Notes: a model not told the origin generated them from the letters alone. A DNA stretch of 64,000 bases from Bacillus sp. AFS037270 (GCF_002585305.1 NZ_NUNF01000026.1:14922-78921), one strand, 5' to 3'. Positions 34,352-43,898 are shown, numbered from the stretch's first letter. Translations and numbers: made by a program.

Positions 34352-36148
34352 TTAGTAGTTAGTTCCTCTTGCTGCACCAGGTTGACCAGAAACAGGTCTT
34401 TCCTTGTTGTTAGGGTTACCTAAGAATTGTTCACCTTGACCATGACATGCATAACATACTGACATACCAGTATAACGTTTTAATGCAGATGATGGGTTAG
34501 GATCTTTTAAGTAATCAAGTGCAGTAGTAGGAGTCATTCCTGCTGCTACTTTTTCAAAGTAGTTTTGATCATTTGCATCACTCATTAATTGAGCTTCTGA
34601 ACCGTGCGCGAAGTGACAGCGTACACAAGTTAAATTGTCTGCTCCTGTTTTATGACGGTGAGCTGTTGTATAAACTCCAGTGTCATTCGTACGTGTTGTA
34701 GATAGATAGTCTGTGTGACAAGCAGAGCAATATTTGCTCATTTGTAGACCACTGTCTACAACATAGTTTGCATTTGCAGTATCAAATAAAGAAGCGATGT
34801 CATCTGTCGTTTCAACATCAACACCGATGGCGATTTGAGCAGTTGAAACGGTATCTACTGCTGCACCAGATGCAAAACCATCTTTCCAAACAACGGTTAA
34901 TGTGTTTGTAATGTCAGATCCAGCTGCATCTTTAAAGAATGTATCCGCATTACTAAATGGAGCACCCACGTGGCCTTTATCTCTTAACCAAAGAGAATAG
35001 TCAGCAACATATTTACTTCCATCCCATCTGTAAGTTTGGATAACTTTGTCACCAGCAGCTAATTTAGCACGAGAATATAAGTAGCCGTATTTAGTTTTAT
35101 CAGTAGAGATATCACTGGCAGCAAGAGTTTTCTTTACTAAGATGTAAGGTGTGCTGAATTCAGTTGGAACTGTTGCATTAATGGTTAGGTTTTTGAACAA
35201 TTTACCATTTTGAGTATCTTTAGTTGCTGTAGAATAAGCTACTTGTGCCCAGCCCATTGGGTCTAAGTTCAAGTTATTCTCACTTGAAGTACCAGAACCG
35301 TGAGCAGCGTGGCAGCTTGCACAATCAAATTCTGCCCCCCAAGTACTTGCACCTACAGATCCTTTTGTTGTATCAGGATTGCTGTTTCCACCTGGTGCAG
35401 CACTTACTTGTAAAGAGCCGTCTGCATCATGAAGGGAACCATTGTGTCCTGCAGTTTGAACGTTGAATGTTCCTGAAATACTCTTAGCGTTTTCTTCTGA
35501 AACTGGAGCAAATGAGTTATATGCACCTGTTGTACCGTCATGACATGCAGAACATGTGCTGTAAGTACCGTCCTTGAATAATAAGTATTCGCCGTCAGCA
35601 GCTGTGTGTGTTTGGTGACAGCTTGCACAAGAGTTAGTGTTGTTAGTATAGAAACCGTGAACTTTTTGACCAGTTCTTTGTTTTCTAGTATTGTTGTAAC
35701 CAGTTTGGTTAGCGTTTTGAAGTCCAGATCCGTCTACGTCTACATGAGTATCCGGAACTTGATACATTCCTGTATTGTGTGAATCCGTTACTAACCCAGT
35801 AGATTTAGAAAGTGGAGTTGATCCCCATCTAGCATAAAGTTCTACTGTATAAACAGTTCCTGGAGTAACAACTGAGGCAGGAATAGTTACACTAGCCTTA
35901 AGAGTTGTAGCATCTACATGAATATCTTCATATTTTTTTACAACTGTATCTCCTAATTTTAGTGCCAAATCGTAACTTGAATCCTTTGTTTCTCCATTCG
36001 CCGTATTAGCATTAAATGGAACCACTAAATCTAAACCAGATTGATAAGGTTTTAATCCATATGGATCCTTCGCGAATGCAGCAGTGCTAAGGATTCCCAC
36101 TAAAAAGATTGCAAGAATTAGTGAGAAACTCATTTTAATCTTACTCAT
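34352..36148 (-). CDS. Exported hexahaem c-type cytochrome, surface type
   Basis: A 598-residue exported protein with six CXXCH motifs (CASCH, CSACH, CASCH, CSACH, CVRCH, CYACH). A cleavable signal peptide (about 1-26, ending AAFA) is followed by a beta-rich domain (about 30-125, VKKYEDIHVDATTLKASVTIP) and haem-binding stretches. Between haems 3 and 4 there is an unusual haem-free insert of about 190 residues (about 290-475). Several motifs are CxxCHxxH, the doubled-CXXCH type. RBS GGGAGG precedes the ATG. It probably sits outside the membrane and receives electrons from the 10- and 12-haem membrane cytochromes. Confidence 0.88.
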   Translation of the reverse strand: MSKIKMSFSLILAIFLVGILSTAAFAKDPYGLKPYQSGLDLVVPFNANTANGETKDSSYDLALKLGDTVVKKYEDIHVDATTLKASVTIPASVVTPGTVYTVELYARWGSTPLSKSTGLVTDSHNTGMYQVPDTHVDVDGSGLQNANQTGYNNTRKQRTGQKVHGFYTNNTNSCASCHQTHTAADGEYLLFKDGTYSTCSACHDGTTGAYNSFAPVSEENAKSISGTFNVQTAGHNGSLHDADGSLQVSAAPGGNSNPDTTKGSVGASTWGAEFDCASCHAAHGSGTSSENNLNLDPMGWAQVAYSTATKDTQNGKLFKNLTINATVPTEFSTPYILVKKTLAASDISTDKTKYGYLYSRAKLAAGDKVIQTYRWDGSKYVADYSLWLRDKGHVGAPFSNADTFFKDAAGSDITNTLTVVWKDGFASGAAVDTVSTAQIAIGVDVETTDDIASLFDTANANYVVDSGLQMSKYCSACHTDYLSTTRTNDTGVYTTAHRHKTGADNLTCVRCHFAHGSEAQLMSDANDQNYFEKVAAGMTPTTALDYLKDPNPSSALKRYTGMSVCYACHGQGEQFLGNPNNKERPVSGQPGAARGTNY

Positions 36149-36256
36149 CCCAAAAAACCTCCCATTTTTAAATCTCTTTTTTTCTCTCTCTATTTTTTTA
36201 TAAAAATCTCTGGATTGTTCTTCTAGGGCATCACCTCCTTAAATGTTAACTAAATA

Positions 36257-37234
36257 TTAATAGTAAAGGCCGACCCTTTGGTTAACCGTATCGGTTACAA
36301 AAACTTCACCTTTATCGTCTACAAATAATCCGTTTGGCAGATAGAATTGTTCTTTATCTGCTCCCATTGCGCCAAACTGATAAACTTGTTTCCCATTCTT
36401 ATCGAACCCATAAACATTGTGAGTCATGTTATCCACCATTAGCAGTGTCCCATCACCCAGAACACCAACGCCACGTGGATTTACAAATTTAGACTCACCC
36501 TTACCATCTGTAGAGCCATTAATAATCCTAGTGAATTTACCATCTTTATTAAAAATAACCAGACGTTGATTTCCAGTGTCAGCCACAATAATATCTTGGT
36601 TATCATCAATGGTTACAGCATTTGGTGCATTTAAAGGATCATCTTTGCTAGAAGCTGTTGTAAGTTCAAGCAATTTTTTTCCTTCTAGGCTATAAACCAT
36701 AACTTTATTTTGTTGAATATCGGTTATATATAACTTTTTGTTATAAATTCTCAGCCCGCCAGGAGACTTAGTGAACTCTGTACTTTTATTTTCATCAGTG
36801 AAGTATTTAATGAATTTACCTTTTGCTGTAAAAATAGAGATTTTACCATTGTAAAGGTCAGCTACGTAAACATTTCCGTCCTTATCCCCGGTAATGCCAT
36901 ATGGGAATTGGAATTCTCCTTCTCCAGTCCCTTGTTTACCAAATTTAAAGACAGGTGTTCCAGATGTATCAAACACTTGAATCTGCTTGTGATTGGTATC
37001 GGACACATAAACAAATTCACCGATTTTTGTAACGTCCATTGGTTTGCTAAGCGGTGTTTCCATGTCTCCCTGTAAATAGTAATTTAATGTTGGAGGCCCG
37101 CCCTTAACAGTACTTGCCACCTTAACAGCGTCATCCTGAAGATTGAAAAAGTAGATGACAGCAAATAACACAGCAGTAAGACCAACGATGGTGCCCATCC
37201 ATATATACATGGTTTTCTTCTTCAAGGAATCCAT
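36257..37234 (-). CDS. Membrane-anchored NHL-repeat beta-propeller protein
   Basis: A 325-residue protein with one N-terminal membrane helix (about 9-30) and an extracellular six-bladed NHL propeller (about 55-325). The repeats are easy to see: DVTKIGEFVYVSDTNHKQIQVFD, YGITGDKDGNVYVADLYNGKISIF, AVTIDDNQDIIVADTGNQRLVIF, GLFVDDKGEVFVTDTVNQRVGLY. No haem motif. NHL proteins often accompany multihaem cytochromes and may be scaffolds for their assembly or docking; this role is inferred. It lies 9 bp after the TPR gene in the same operon. Confidence 0.88.
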   Translation of the reverse strand: MDSLKKKTMYIWMGTIVGLTAVLFAVIYFFNLQDDAVKVASTVKGGPPTLNYYLQGDMETPLSKPMDVTKIGEFVYVSDTNHKQIQVFDTSGTPVFKFGKQGTGEGEFQFPYGITGDKDGNVYVADLYNGKISIFTAKGKFIKYFTDENKSTEFTKSPGGLRIYNKKLYITDIQQNKVMVYSLEGKKLLELTTASSKDDPLNAPNAVTIDDNQDIIVADTGNQRLVIFNKDGKFTRIINGSTDGKGESKFVNPRGVGVLGDGTLLMVDNMTHNVYGFDKNGKQVYQFGAMGADKEQFYLPNGLFVDDKGEVFVTDTVNQRVGLYY

Positions 37235-37243
37235 CTCCTGTTC

Positions 37244-37933
37244 TTATTTGTTTTTCGAATTTAATTTGTCCAAGGCCTGCAATGCAGGTTTATAGGTTGG
37301 ATCAAAGGAAAGTGACTCCTTGAACAGCTGCTCTGCTTCTTTTTTCTTTCCTTGAGCTACTGCTACTAATCCAGCTTCATAAATAACATCGGTATTACCA
37401 TTTTTTAATCGGTACGCTTCCTGTAATGCTTCTGTTGCTTTATCATACATTTTTAATTTTCTATAGCTCCGGCCTTTTAACAATTGTCCTTTATAGTCCC
37501 TTGGTGAGATCTTCACTGCTTTAATAGCCATTTGCAGTGCATCATCATAACGTTTTTCTTTGTCATAGACGATGCTCATATTGAGATAAGCATCATAATA
37601 GTTTTTATCTAAGCTTTTCGCAGTTGTGTATTCTTTAATTGCCGCACTATCATCACCTTTTAAGAAATAGGTGTAGCCAAGCTGTACTCTTAGTTTTGGA
37701 TCATTCGGTTTTTCATTTACTTGTTCTTTGTAATAAGTTAATTGTTTATCAAGCTGGTCAGCTTGTTTGTTCCAAAGGTATTTATCGCTAATATAGTAAC
37801 CAGCAGATAAGCAGATAGCTAAGGTGACCGCTAGGATAATCAACGATTGCCACCAAGTAAATTTATCCTTCTTCATTTTTTTTACTTTTTCTCTTGAAGG
37901 TTCTTGGGCATTAGGTTGAACGACACTTTCCAT
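37244..37933 (-). CDS. Membrane-anchored TPR protein
   Basis: A 229-residue protein with a charged N-terminus, one membrane helix (about 28-50) and four to five TPR units (about 75-225; PKLRVQLGYTYFLKGDDSAAIKEY, DAYLNMSIVYDKEKRYDDALQMA). The shape resembles the NrfG/CcmI TPR factors that hold apocytochromes during haem attachment. In this cluster it may chaperone the multihaem proteins. RBS AGGAGGG is well placed. Confidence 0.82.
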   Translation of the reverse strand: MESVVQPNAQEPSREKVKKMKKDKFTWWQSLIILAVTLAICLSAGYYISDKYLWNKQADQLDKQLTYYKEQVNEKPNDPKLRVQLGYTYFLKGDDSAAIKEYTTAKSLDKNYYDAYLNMSIVYDKEKRYDDALQMAIKAVKISPRDYKGQLLKGRSYRKLKMYDKATEALQEAYRLKNGNTDVIYEAGLVAVAQGKKKEAEQLFKESLSFDPTYKPALQALDKLNSKNK

Positions 37934-37963
37934 GTTAGCCCTCCTAATCTAGTAAAATTGCAA

Positions 37964-39124
37964 TTATTGTTTATGACATGCTGTACACTTTGGTTTGTAG
38001 TGACAGGTATAACACATGTCTACTGGCTTTTGCGTAGCTGATAACGGAATTGGATGCCCTTGTTTATAATTCTTTTCGGCATGACTGGCAGGATGACAGC
38101 TGCTGCATGTAACATTGCTAGTTTGATTGAATCCTGTTTTTTGATAATCATGACACGTTAAACATTTTTGCTTGTTCGTTTCCGCCAATGGACCGTGTAA
38201 ATTTACAAATCCTTTGACATGGCTTGCTGGTCTTGTATTATGGCAATCCTTACAGAATGTATTTTCTCTTGCATATTCCTCTGCTGAAATCGACTTAGTA
38301 GTAATCGATCCTGTAGATAAAAATTGTTGAGTTGGCGATACACTCTGCAGACCTTGTATCACTTCATCCGACATATATTGATGACAGCTATTACATTTTT
38401 CTATGTCTTTCTTGGCTGCTTTTCCATGTTCTCCTGCTTTAAATGATGCTTGTTTATGAGATTTAGGATACATTTCGCTCGAATGGCATGTCTTACATTC
38501 AGTTGATACTTCCCTTGCTTCATGGCACTCTATACAAGTTTCCATTTTTGGACTTGTAAACTTTATATCACTCATCATCGATTTTCCAAGTGACGTATCC
38601 CATTTATCATAATCTGATTTAAACGTTACATTTCGTTCGGAAATTTTCCCGTGTGCTACACCGCTGTGACACTGTGTACATTTAATATCTTTTGCAAGGT
38701 GTTTATCATGTGGAATGATTAAATCGCCTGTTGATGTTACTTGACGTTTGCTCATATCATGACACTGTTCACATGCAGAATTAGGTATCTCTTTAGGCAT
38801 TTGTATTGGTGCTGTATAGGCATTTGTTTCTTTTTCAAAAATCTTTGTTATGCCTTCTTCCTTATCTTTTGCTATATTTTTGGCCCCCGGCTGTACGTGA
38901 CAGCTAACACATTCAACCTCACTATGCGAAGAAGCTTTCCAGGTATAGTATTCAGGCTTCATCTCATGACAGGATGAACAAAAGGATGAACTCGAAGATG
39001 CTTCTAGCCCAAATGCACCTAAGGCGAAAAACAGGGCTAGAAACAACACAATAAGAGTCATTATTTTTATTAACTTGTAGCGATTACGCGGAGGGGCCGA
39101 TCGCGTTTCTTTTTCCTCTTCCAT
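37964..39124 (-). CDS. NapC/NirT-type membrane dodecahaem cytochrome
   Basis: A 386-residue protein with one N-terminal membrane helix (about 18-40), immediately followed by FCSSCHEM...CVSCHVQPG, the NapC/NirT quinol-oxidising start. In total twelve CXXCH motifs are present (CSSCH, CVSCH, CEQCH, CTQCH, CIECH, CKTCH, CNSCH, CKDCH, CLTCH, CSSCH, CYTCH, CTACH). The last two, CYTCHYKPKCTACH, are only eight residues apart. It probably takes electrons from menaquinol and passes them outward. It lies 30 bp after the paralogous 10-haem gene, with which it shares the order of the first four haems. Confidence 0.9.
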   Translation of the reverse strand: MEEEKETRSAPPRNRYKLIKIMTLIVLFLALFFALGAFGLEASSSSSFCSSCHEMKPEYYTWKASSHSEVECVSCHVQPGAKNIAKDKEEGITKIFEKETNAYTAPIQMPKEIPNSACEQCHDMSKRQVTSTGDLIIPHDKHLAKDIKCTQCHSGVAHGKISERNVTFKSDYDKWDTSLGKSMMSDIKFTSPKMETCIECHEAREVSTECKTCHSSEMYPKSHKQASFKAGEHGKAAKKDIEKCNSCHQYMSDEVIQGLQSVSPTQQFLSTGSITTKSISAEEYARENTFCKDCHNTRPASHVKGFVNLHGPLAETNKQKCLTCHDYQKTGFNQTSNVTCSSCHPASHAEKNYKQGHPIPLSATQKPVDMCYTCHYKPKCTACHKQ

Positions 39125-39152
39125 AAAAGCGTCCCTCCAGATTGAGATTTAA

Positions 39153-40550
39153 CTAGTTTTTCACAGCGGATTTAAAGCCAGTTCTATGACAGTATTGGCA
39201 ATAAACATCTGTTGGTGCTTTTGGAGTCGTTGAACCTTCAACTGGTTTTTGATTATCATGGCAGACAAAGCATCCGGCTTTTTGATCAGCGGTTTTTGCT
39301 TTAGCAGAGTGGGCCGTTAACCATTGATCACTATTTCCATGACTAGCAGGACGATCCGTGTGACACGCACTGCAGAATTTGTTTGTTCTTGCCTGTTCTT
39401 TTGCAAGATTTGCGTTTGGTGTGTACTTTACTTTTTGATTTCCCATCTTAAGAAGTGAAATAATGTCCTCTTTTGGAATTTCTCTAACCCATTTTGAATC
39501 CTGATGACAATTCATACATGTATCTAGCTTTTGTACAGCCGTAGTTCCGTGACTATTATTCCAATCTAGATTTTTATGAGTTTTTGGAACTTCTGTCTGC
39601 TTGTGGCAGGTTGTACATTCCATTGAAAGCTTAACATCTTTCTTTTCCTTACCAATTGCTTGCAAAATAATAGATTGTGTTTTTTCATCATGGGCGGTTG
39701 CAACAGTTTCAGATGTTGTACTCTCGTTTGTAGTTTCTGTCTTTACAGCAGCTTTTTCTTCACTTGCAGAAGCAGTTTTCGTTTCCTCCAGTGTTTTCGC
39801 TGCTTCCTCCGGATTAGGCGGAACGCTGTAAGCTGGATCTTTCCATGGCTTTTCGCCATTATTTACTTTGTCATGACAGTCAATACATGTTCCCATATTA
39901 GGTCTCAAATATTTTTCTTCCATTAATTTTTCAGCGCTTTCCTTTGTCCATTCACCGCGAACTTCTTCTGTATTGATACCGCGCGTGGCCATTTTCGCGT
40001 GAACGACACCTGCGTGACAAGTAACACATGGAATGCCTTCTTCGATATGTCCTTTATGGTTCACCTTTAAGTCACCTGACGCTGTAACAAGGCGGTTTTT
40101 AGAGTGACATTGTAAGCAGTTTTGGTTTGACACTGCTTCTTCTTCTGTTTGAACAATCTGTTCTGGTACTCCTGTAACGTGGTAGTAAACTTCTTTCAAT
40201 GACTTCATTTTGTGTGTCAGCATATTAACCGTACCCGGTTTAATGTGACACTGGACACATGAAATTTGATTGTGGGCGCTAGCTGTATAAGAAGAATACT
40301 CTGGCTGCATTTCATGACAGCTTGAACAAAATGACGGTGAATTGGTAAAGGAAAGCACCCCATATCCTCCGCCAAAAATAACAATACAACCAACTAATGA
40401 AACGAATAATAACTTCCATCTATTAACTGGGTTCTTCCAGTCAATGGCTCTGAACTTTTGCCAGAGTTTACGTATTGGGCCCGTCTTTTTTCTTTTTTCT
40501 CTAGATTCGGGATCTGTTTCTCTATTTTTCTTTTTCCCCCAAATGGCCAC
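39153..40550 (-). CDS. NapC/NirT-type membrane decahaem cytochrome
   Basis: A 465-residue protein: a basic cytoplasmic N-terminus (about 1-42), one membrane helix (about 46-68), then FCSSCHEMQPEYSSY and CVQCHIKPG in the NapC/NirT arrangement. Ten CXXCH motifs are present (CSSCH, CVQCH, CLQCH, CVTCH, CIDCH, CTTCH, CMNCH, CSACH, CFVCH, CQYCH). A Glu/Thr/Ala-rich linker of about 75 residues (about 240-310) separates haems 5 and 6, splitting the protein into two modules. GTG start with AAGGGTGAG upstream. First gene of the cluster; likely menaquinol dehydrogenase. Confidence 0.9.
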   Translation of the reverse strand: MAIWGKKKNRETDPESREKRKKTGPIRKLWQKFRAIDWKNPVNRWKLLFVSLVGCIVIFGGGYGVLSFTNSPSFCSSCHEMQPEYSSYTASAHNQISCVQCHIKPGTVNMLTHKMKSLKEVYYHVTGVPEQIVQTEEEAVSNQNCLQCHSKNRLVTASGDLKVNHKGHIEEGIPCVTCHAGVVHAKMATRGINTEEVRGEWTKESAEKLMEEKYLRPNMGTCIDCHDKVNNGEKPWKDPAYSVPPNPEEAAKTLEETKTASASEEKAAVKTETTNESTTSETVATAHDEKTQSIILQAIGKEKKDVKLSMECTTCHKQTEVPKTHKNLDWNNSHGTTAVQKLDTCMNCHQDSKWVREIPKEDIISLLKMGNQKVKYTPNANLAKEQARTNKFCSACHTDRPASHGNSDQWLTAHSAKAKTADQKAGCFVCHDNQKPVEGSTTPKAPTDVYCQYCHRTGFKSAVKN

Positions 40551-40966
40551 TTAACTCACCCTTCCCATTTCGGACTTTTTATCTATTTATTTTCCATATT
40601 AACCTCTCTAAAGGTAGTATCTAACATTGCAAGAGTATATTCCAATGTACAATTTGTGAATATTTTTTCATACTTTCAGAGGTTAAGTTTATACCTAAAA
40701 ACAACATAAAAATGTTGTTATCACAAGGTTTTATTAATACTATCGTTGTGGTGTTAAACAATAAAAATAGGTATTTTTATACATTTATAACCCTATTTAT
40801 GCAAGATGCATTCAGAGCTAGGTATATTTCCTTTTCCTTTCACCTAAAAGCCATCAGTCTGTCAAAATTGACAGAAAATCGAATCATTAGCACCGCTTTA
40901 TTAGTAGTTCAATGACAGATAATATATAATAGTAGAATCACCATTTTTACACTGTTTTTAACATTG
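40551..40966. promoter_or_regulatory. Regulatory gap between the cytochrome cluster and secA
   Basis: This divergent A/T-rich gap holds no credible gene. It contains two clear palindromes: AACAACAT-AAAA-ATGTTGTT at 40700-40719 and CTGTCAA-AA-TTGACAG at 40859-40874. Neither matches the Fnr form TGTGA-N6-TCACA. They are candidate operators for the cytochrome cluster. Confidence 0.4.
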
Positions 40967-40995
40967 TTGTCACTGTAATGAGTAAATGGTAAGAT
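40967..40995 (+). promoter_or_regulatory. secA promoter
   Basis: TTGTCA (40967-40972), 17-bp spacer, TAAGAT (40990-40995), about 75 bp before the secA ATG. Confidence 0.6.
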
Positions 40996-41071
40996 GAAAA
41001 GGAAAATTATCGAACATTTTGACATGATTTTTTTTGTGAATTAGTCTCAGATAAAGGAGCGTTCATCAGGT

Positions 41072-43582
41072 ATGGGGATTTTAAATAAAGTATTTGATTT
41101 GAACAAACGCGAACTAAAACGGTTAGACAAGCTGGCTGCCAAGATTGACGAGCTTGCAACCGAAACAGAAAGATTAACAGATGATCAGCTTCGCGAAAAA
41201 ACAGAAGAATTTAAAGCGCGCTATCAAAAAGGCGAAACACTTGATGATTTGCTTGTAGAAGCATTTGCGGTTGTCCGTGAAGGCGCCCGCCGTGTACTTG
41301 GCTTATATCCATACCACGTTCAGTTAATGGGTGGTATTTCTCTACATGAAGGTAACATTTCCGAGATGAAGACTGGTGAAGGTAAAACCTTAACAGCGAC
41401 CATGCCGGTTTACTTAAATGCCATTTCTGGCAAGGGTGTTCACGTTGTTACTGTCAACGAATACTTGGCTAGCCGTGACGCCACGGAAATGGGCCAGTTA
41501 TACGAATTTTTAGGGCTTACTGTTGGCTTAAACCTTAACAGTATGGATAGTGAAGAAAAGCAGGCTGCCTATGCTGCTGATATTACCTATGGGACCAACA
41601 ACGAATTTGGCTTTGACTATCTTCGTGACAATATGGTCCTTTATAAAGAGCAAAAAGTTCAGCGCCCGCTTTTTTATGCGGTCATTGACGAAGTTGACTC
41701 CATCCTAATTGACGAAGCCCGTACACCTTTGATTATCTCAGGTTCAGCACAAAAATCAGCTGTACTCTATATCCAAGCCAATGCTTTTGTAAGAATGCTA
41801 ACAAAAGATGTGGATTACACCTATGATGAGAAAACGAAGGGCGTTATGCTCACAGAAGAAGGGATTAGTAAATCGGAAAAAGCGTTTGGTATTGAAAACC
41901 TCTTTGATATGGCGCATGTTACCTTAAACCATCATATTAATCAGGCATTAAAAGCGAATGTCAGCATGCACCTTGATGTGGACTATGTCGTGCAAGACGG
42001 CGAAATTGTCATTGTTGACCAATTTACTGGCCGTTTGATGAAAGGGCGCCGCTATAGCGAAGGCCTGCATCAGGCGATTGAAGCAAAAGAGGGCCTTGAA
42101 GTTCAAAATGAAAGCATGACAATGGCAACAATTACGTTCCAAAACTACTTCCGTATGTATGAAAAATTAGCTGGTATGACCGGTACAGCGAAAACGGAAG
42201 AAGAAGAATTCCGTAACATCTATAATATGAATGTTATTGTGATCCCAACGAACCGGCCAATCGCCCGTGATGACCGTGCCGATTTAATTTACGCTACTAT
42301 GGACGGCAAATTCCGTGCAGTTGTCGAGGATATTGCAGAGCGCCATCAAAAAGGACAACCTGTCTTGGTTGGTACAGTGGCAATTGAAACATCAGAATTG
42401 ATTTCCAACTATTTATCAAAGAAACGGATTCCGCATAATGTCTTGAATGCGAAAAACCATGAACGTGAAGCGGAAATCATCGCTGAAGCAGGTCATAAAG
42501 GCGCTGTTACGATTGCAACCAACATGGCCGGCCGTGGTACGGATATTAAGCTTGGTGAAGGTGTCATCGAACTAGGCGGTCTTGCTGTAATTGGTACAGA
42601 GCGTCACGAAAGCCGGCGGATTGATAACCAGCTCCGTGGACGTTCTGGGCGTCAAGGGGACCCTGGTATTACCCAGTTCTACTTATCAATGGAAGACGAA
42701 TTGATGCGCCGCTTTGGCTCTGACAATATGAAAGCCATGATGCAAAGACTTGGTATGGATGATAGCCAGCCAATTCAAAGTAAAATGGTCTCCCGTGCTG
42801 TTGAATCTGCGCAAAAACGGGTTGAGGGGAACAACTTCGATGCCCGTAAACAGCTTTTACAATATGACGATGTTCTTCGTCAGCAGCGTGAGATTATTTA
42901 CTCACAGCGCGATGAAGTATTAGAATCTGAAGACCTGCGCGAGATCGTTCAGAAGATGATTCTCAATTCGATTCAGCGTAATGTGGAGGTCCATGCCCCT
43001 CGCCATGAGGATGAGGAAGACTGGGATCTTCAAGCGATTATCGAATATGTGCAGGCCACACTTCTTCATGAAGGTGATATTACGGTAGATGACCTAAAAG
43101 GCAAAGAGCCGGAAGAGATGGTTGAAACAATTTTTGCAAAAGTCAGGGAGCGCTATGAGGAAAAAGAACAGATTCTGTTCCCTGAACAAATGCGTGAATT
43201 TGAGAAGGTTGTCACACTAAGAGCGGTTGACTCTAAGTGGACGGACCATATCGATGCGATGGATCAGCTTCGTCAAGGAATTCATTTGCGTGCATACGGA
43301 CAAATTGATCCGCTTCGTGAATACCAGCATGAAGGTTTCGCGATGTTTGAAGCGATGATTCAATCGATTGAAGATGAAACGGCGATGTATATCATGAAGG
43401 CAGAAATTCGCAATAACCTGGAGCGTCAAGAGGTTGCTAAAGGTCAAGCGGTGAATCCGAAGGAAGACGGCGAACCTGTGAAGCAGAAGCCAAAAGTGAA
43501 GCAGCTTGATGTCGGACGTAATGCCCCATGTATCTGCGGCAGCGGTAAGAAGTATAAGAACTGCTGTGGTGCGGGGAAATAA
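41072..43582 (+). CDS. secA: Protein translocase ATPase SecA
   Basis: An 836-residue SecA (841 in B. subtilis). Walker A MKTGEGKT (about 100-107), the DEVDS box (about 208), the preprotein cross-linking region, the second nucleotide-binding fold with [10 protein letters not shown] (about 485-495) and RSGRQGDPG. It ends in a zinc-binding SEC-C tail [13 protein letters not shown] (about 817-830). It drives export through SecYEG, including the signal-peptide-bearing cytochromes and hydrolases of this window. Transcribed on the plus strand, opposite to its neighbours. Confidence 0.98.
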   Translation: MGILNKVFDLNKRELKRLDKLAAKIDELATETERLTDDQLREKTEEFKARYQKGETLDDLLVEAFAVVREGARRVLGLYPYHVQLMGGISLHEGNISEMKTGEGKTLTATMPVYLNAISGKGVHVVTVNEYLASRDATEMGQLYEFLGLTVGLNLNSMDSEEKQAAYAADITYGTNNEFGFDYLRDNMVLYKEQKVQRPLFYAVIDEVDSILIDEARTPLIISGSAQKSAVLYIQANAFVRMLTKDVDYTYDEKTKGVMLTEEGISKSEKAFGIENLFDMAHVTLNHHINQALKANVSMHLDVDYVVQDGEIVIVDQFTGRLMKGRRYSEGLHQAIEAKEGLEVQNESMTMATITFQNYFRMYEKLAGMTGTAKTEEEEFRNIYNMNVIVIPTNRPIARDDRADLIYATMDGKFRAVVEDIAERHQKGQPVLVGTVAIETSELISNYLSKKRIPHNVLNAKNHEREAEIIAEAGHKGAVTIATNMAGRGTDIKLGEGVIELGGLAVIGTERHESRRIDNQLRGRSGRQGDPGITQFYLSMEDELMRRFGSDNMKAMMQRLGMDDSQPIQSKMVSRAVESAQKRVEGNNFDARKQLLQYDDVLRQQREIIYSQRDEVLESEDLREIVQKMILNSIQRNVEVHAPRHEDEEDWDLQAIIEYVQATLLHEGDITVDDLKGKEPEEMVETIFAKVRERYEEKEQILFPEQMREFEKVVTLRAVDSKWTDHIDAMDQLRQGIHLRAYGQIDPLREYQHEGFAMFEAMIQSIEDETAMYIMKAEIRNNLERQEVAKGQAVNPKEDGEPVKQKPKVKQLDVGRNAPCICGSGKKYKNCCGAGK

Positions 43583-43590
43583 TAAGAAAA

Positions 43591-43690
43591 GCGGAAGCGC
43601 CTTGAACAGGGGCGCAAGGCTACAGACGAGCCTTCTTGACGGATTGGCTTATGATCCTGAGAGCCTAGGCGCTGCAGCTGGACACTCCTC
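43591..43690. repeat. Dispersed fold-back repeat, copy C
   Basis: GCGGAAGCGCCTTGAACAGG through GCCTAGGCGCTGCAGCTGGA, eight bp after the secA stop. Same ends as copies A (17335) and D (58630). Confidence 0.9.
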
Positions 43691-43721
43691 AAAGATTTTT
43701 ATAATTGTTTATTTTTATTAG

Positions 43722-43750
43722 AGGCCAGCAATATGGTGCTGGCCTTTTTG
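43722..43750 (+). terminator. Terminator after secA
   Basis: GGCCAGCA-ATATG-GTGCTGGCC-TTTTTG, about 140 bp past the stop codon and beyond the repeat, so the repeat is transcribed as part of the secA 3' UTR. Confidence 0.9.
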
Positions 43751-43790
43751 TTTTCTGCTACACCATCAATCCCCAACCTTTTTCAGAATT

Positions 43791-43898
43791 TTATCCACAA
43801 ATTTGCGTAAATATCATTAACTCCTGTGGTTAATGTGTATAACTATTCAGAATTTTGTGGATAAATATAAACAAAAAGAGTTATCCACATGGGGATAA
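43791..43898. promoter_or_regulatory. Cluster of six DnaA boxes
   Basis: Within 108 bp: TTATCCACA at 43791 (+) and 43881 (+), TGTGGATAA at 43856 (-), and TGTGTATAA at 43834 (-), all of which fit TTATNCACA. One-mismatch boxes lie at 43825 (TGTGGTTAA) and 43890 (TGGGGATAA). Two boxes sit beside direct repeats TTCAGAATTTT (43782, 43847). The density is that of a DnaA-box cluster and far above chance. Confidence 0.8.

Noticed and set aside
40637..40680. Fnr site upstream of the cytochrome cluster (TTTGTGAATATTTTTTCATA)
   Set aside because: Only one half (TGTGA) matches; the other half TTCAT departs too far from TCACA.
40342..40915. Short plus-strand frames around the 10-haem gene start and its promoter region
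   Set aside because: They are antisense to the cytochrome N-terminus or run through A/T-rich promoter DNA without RBS.
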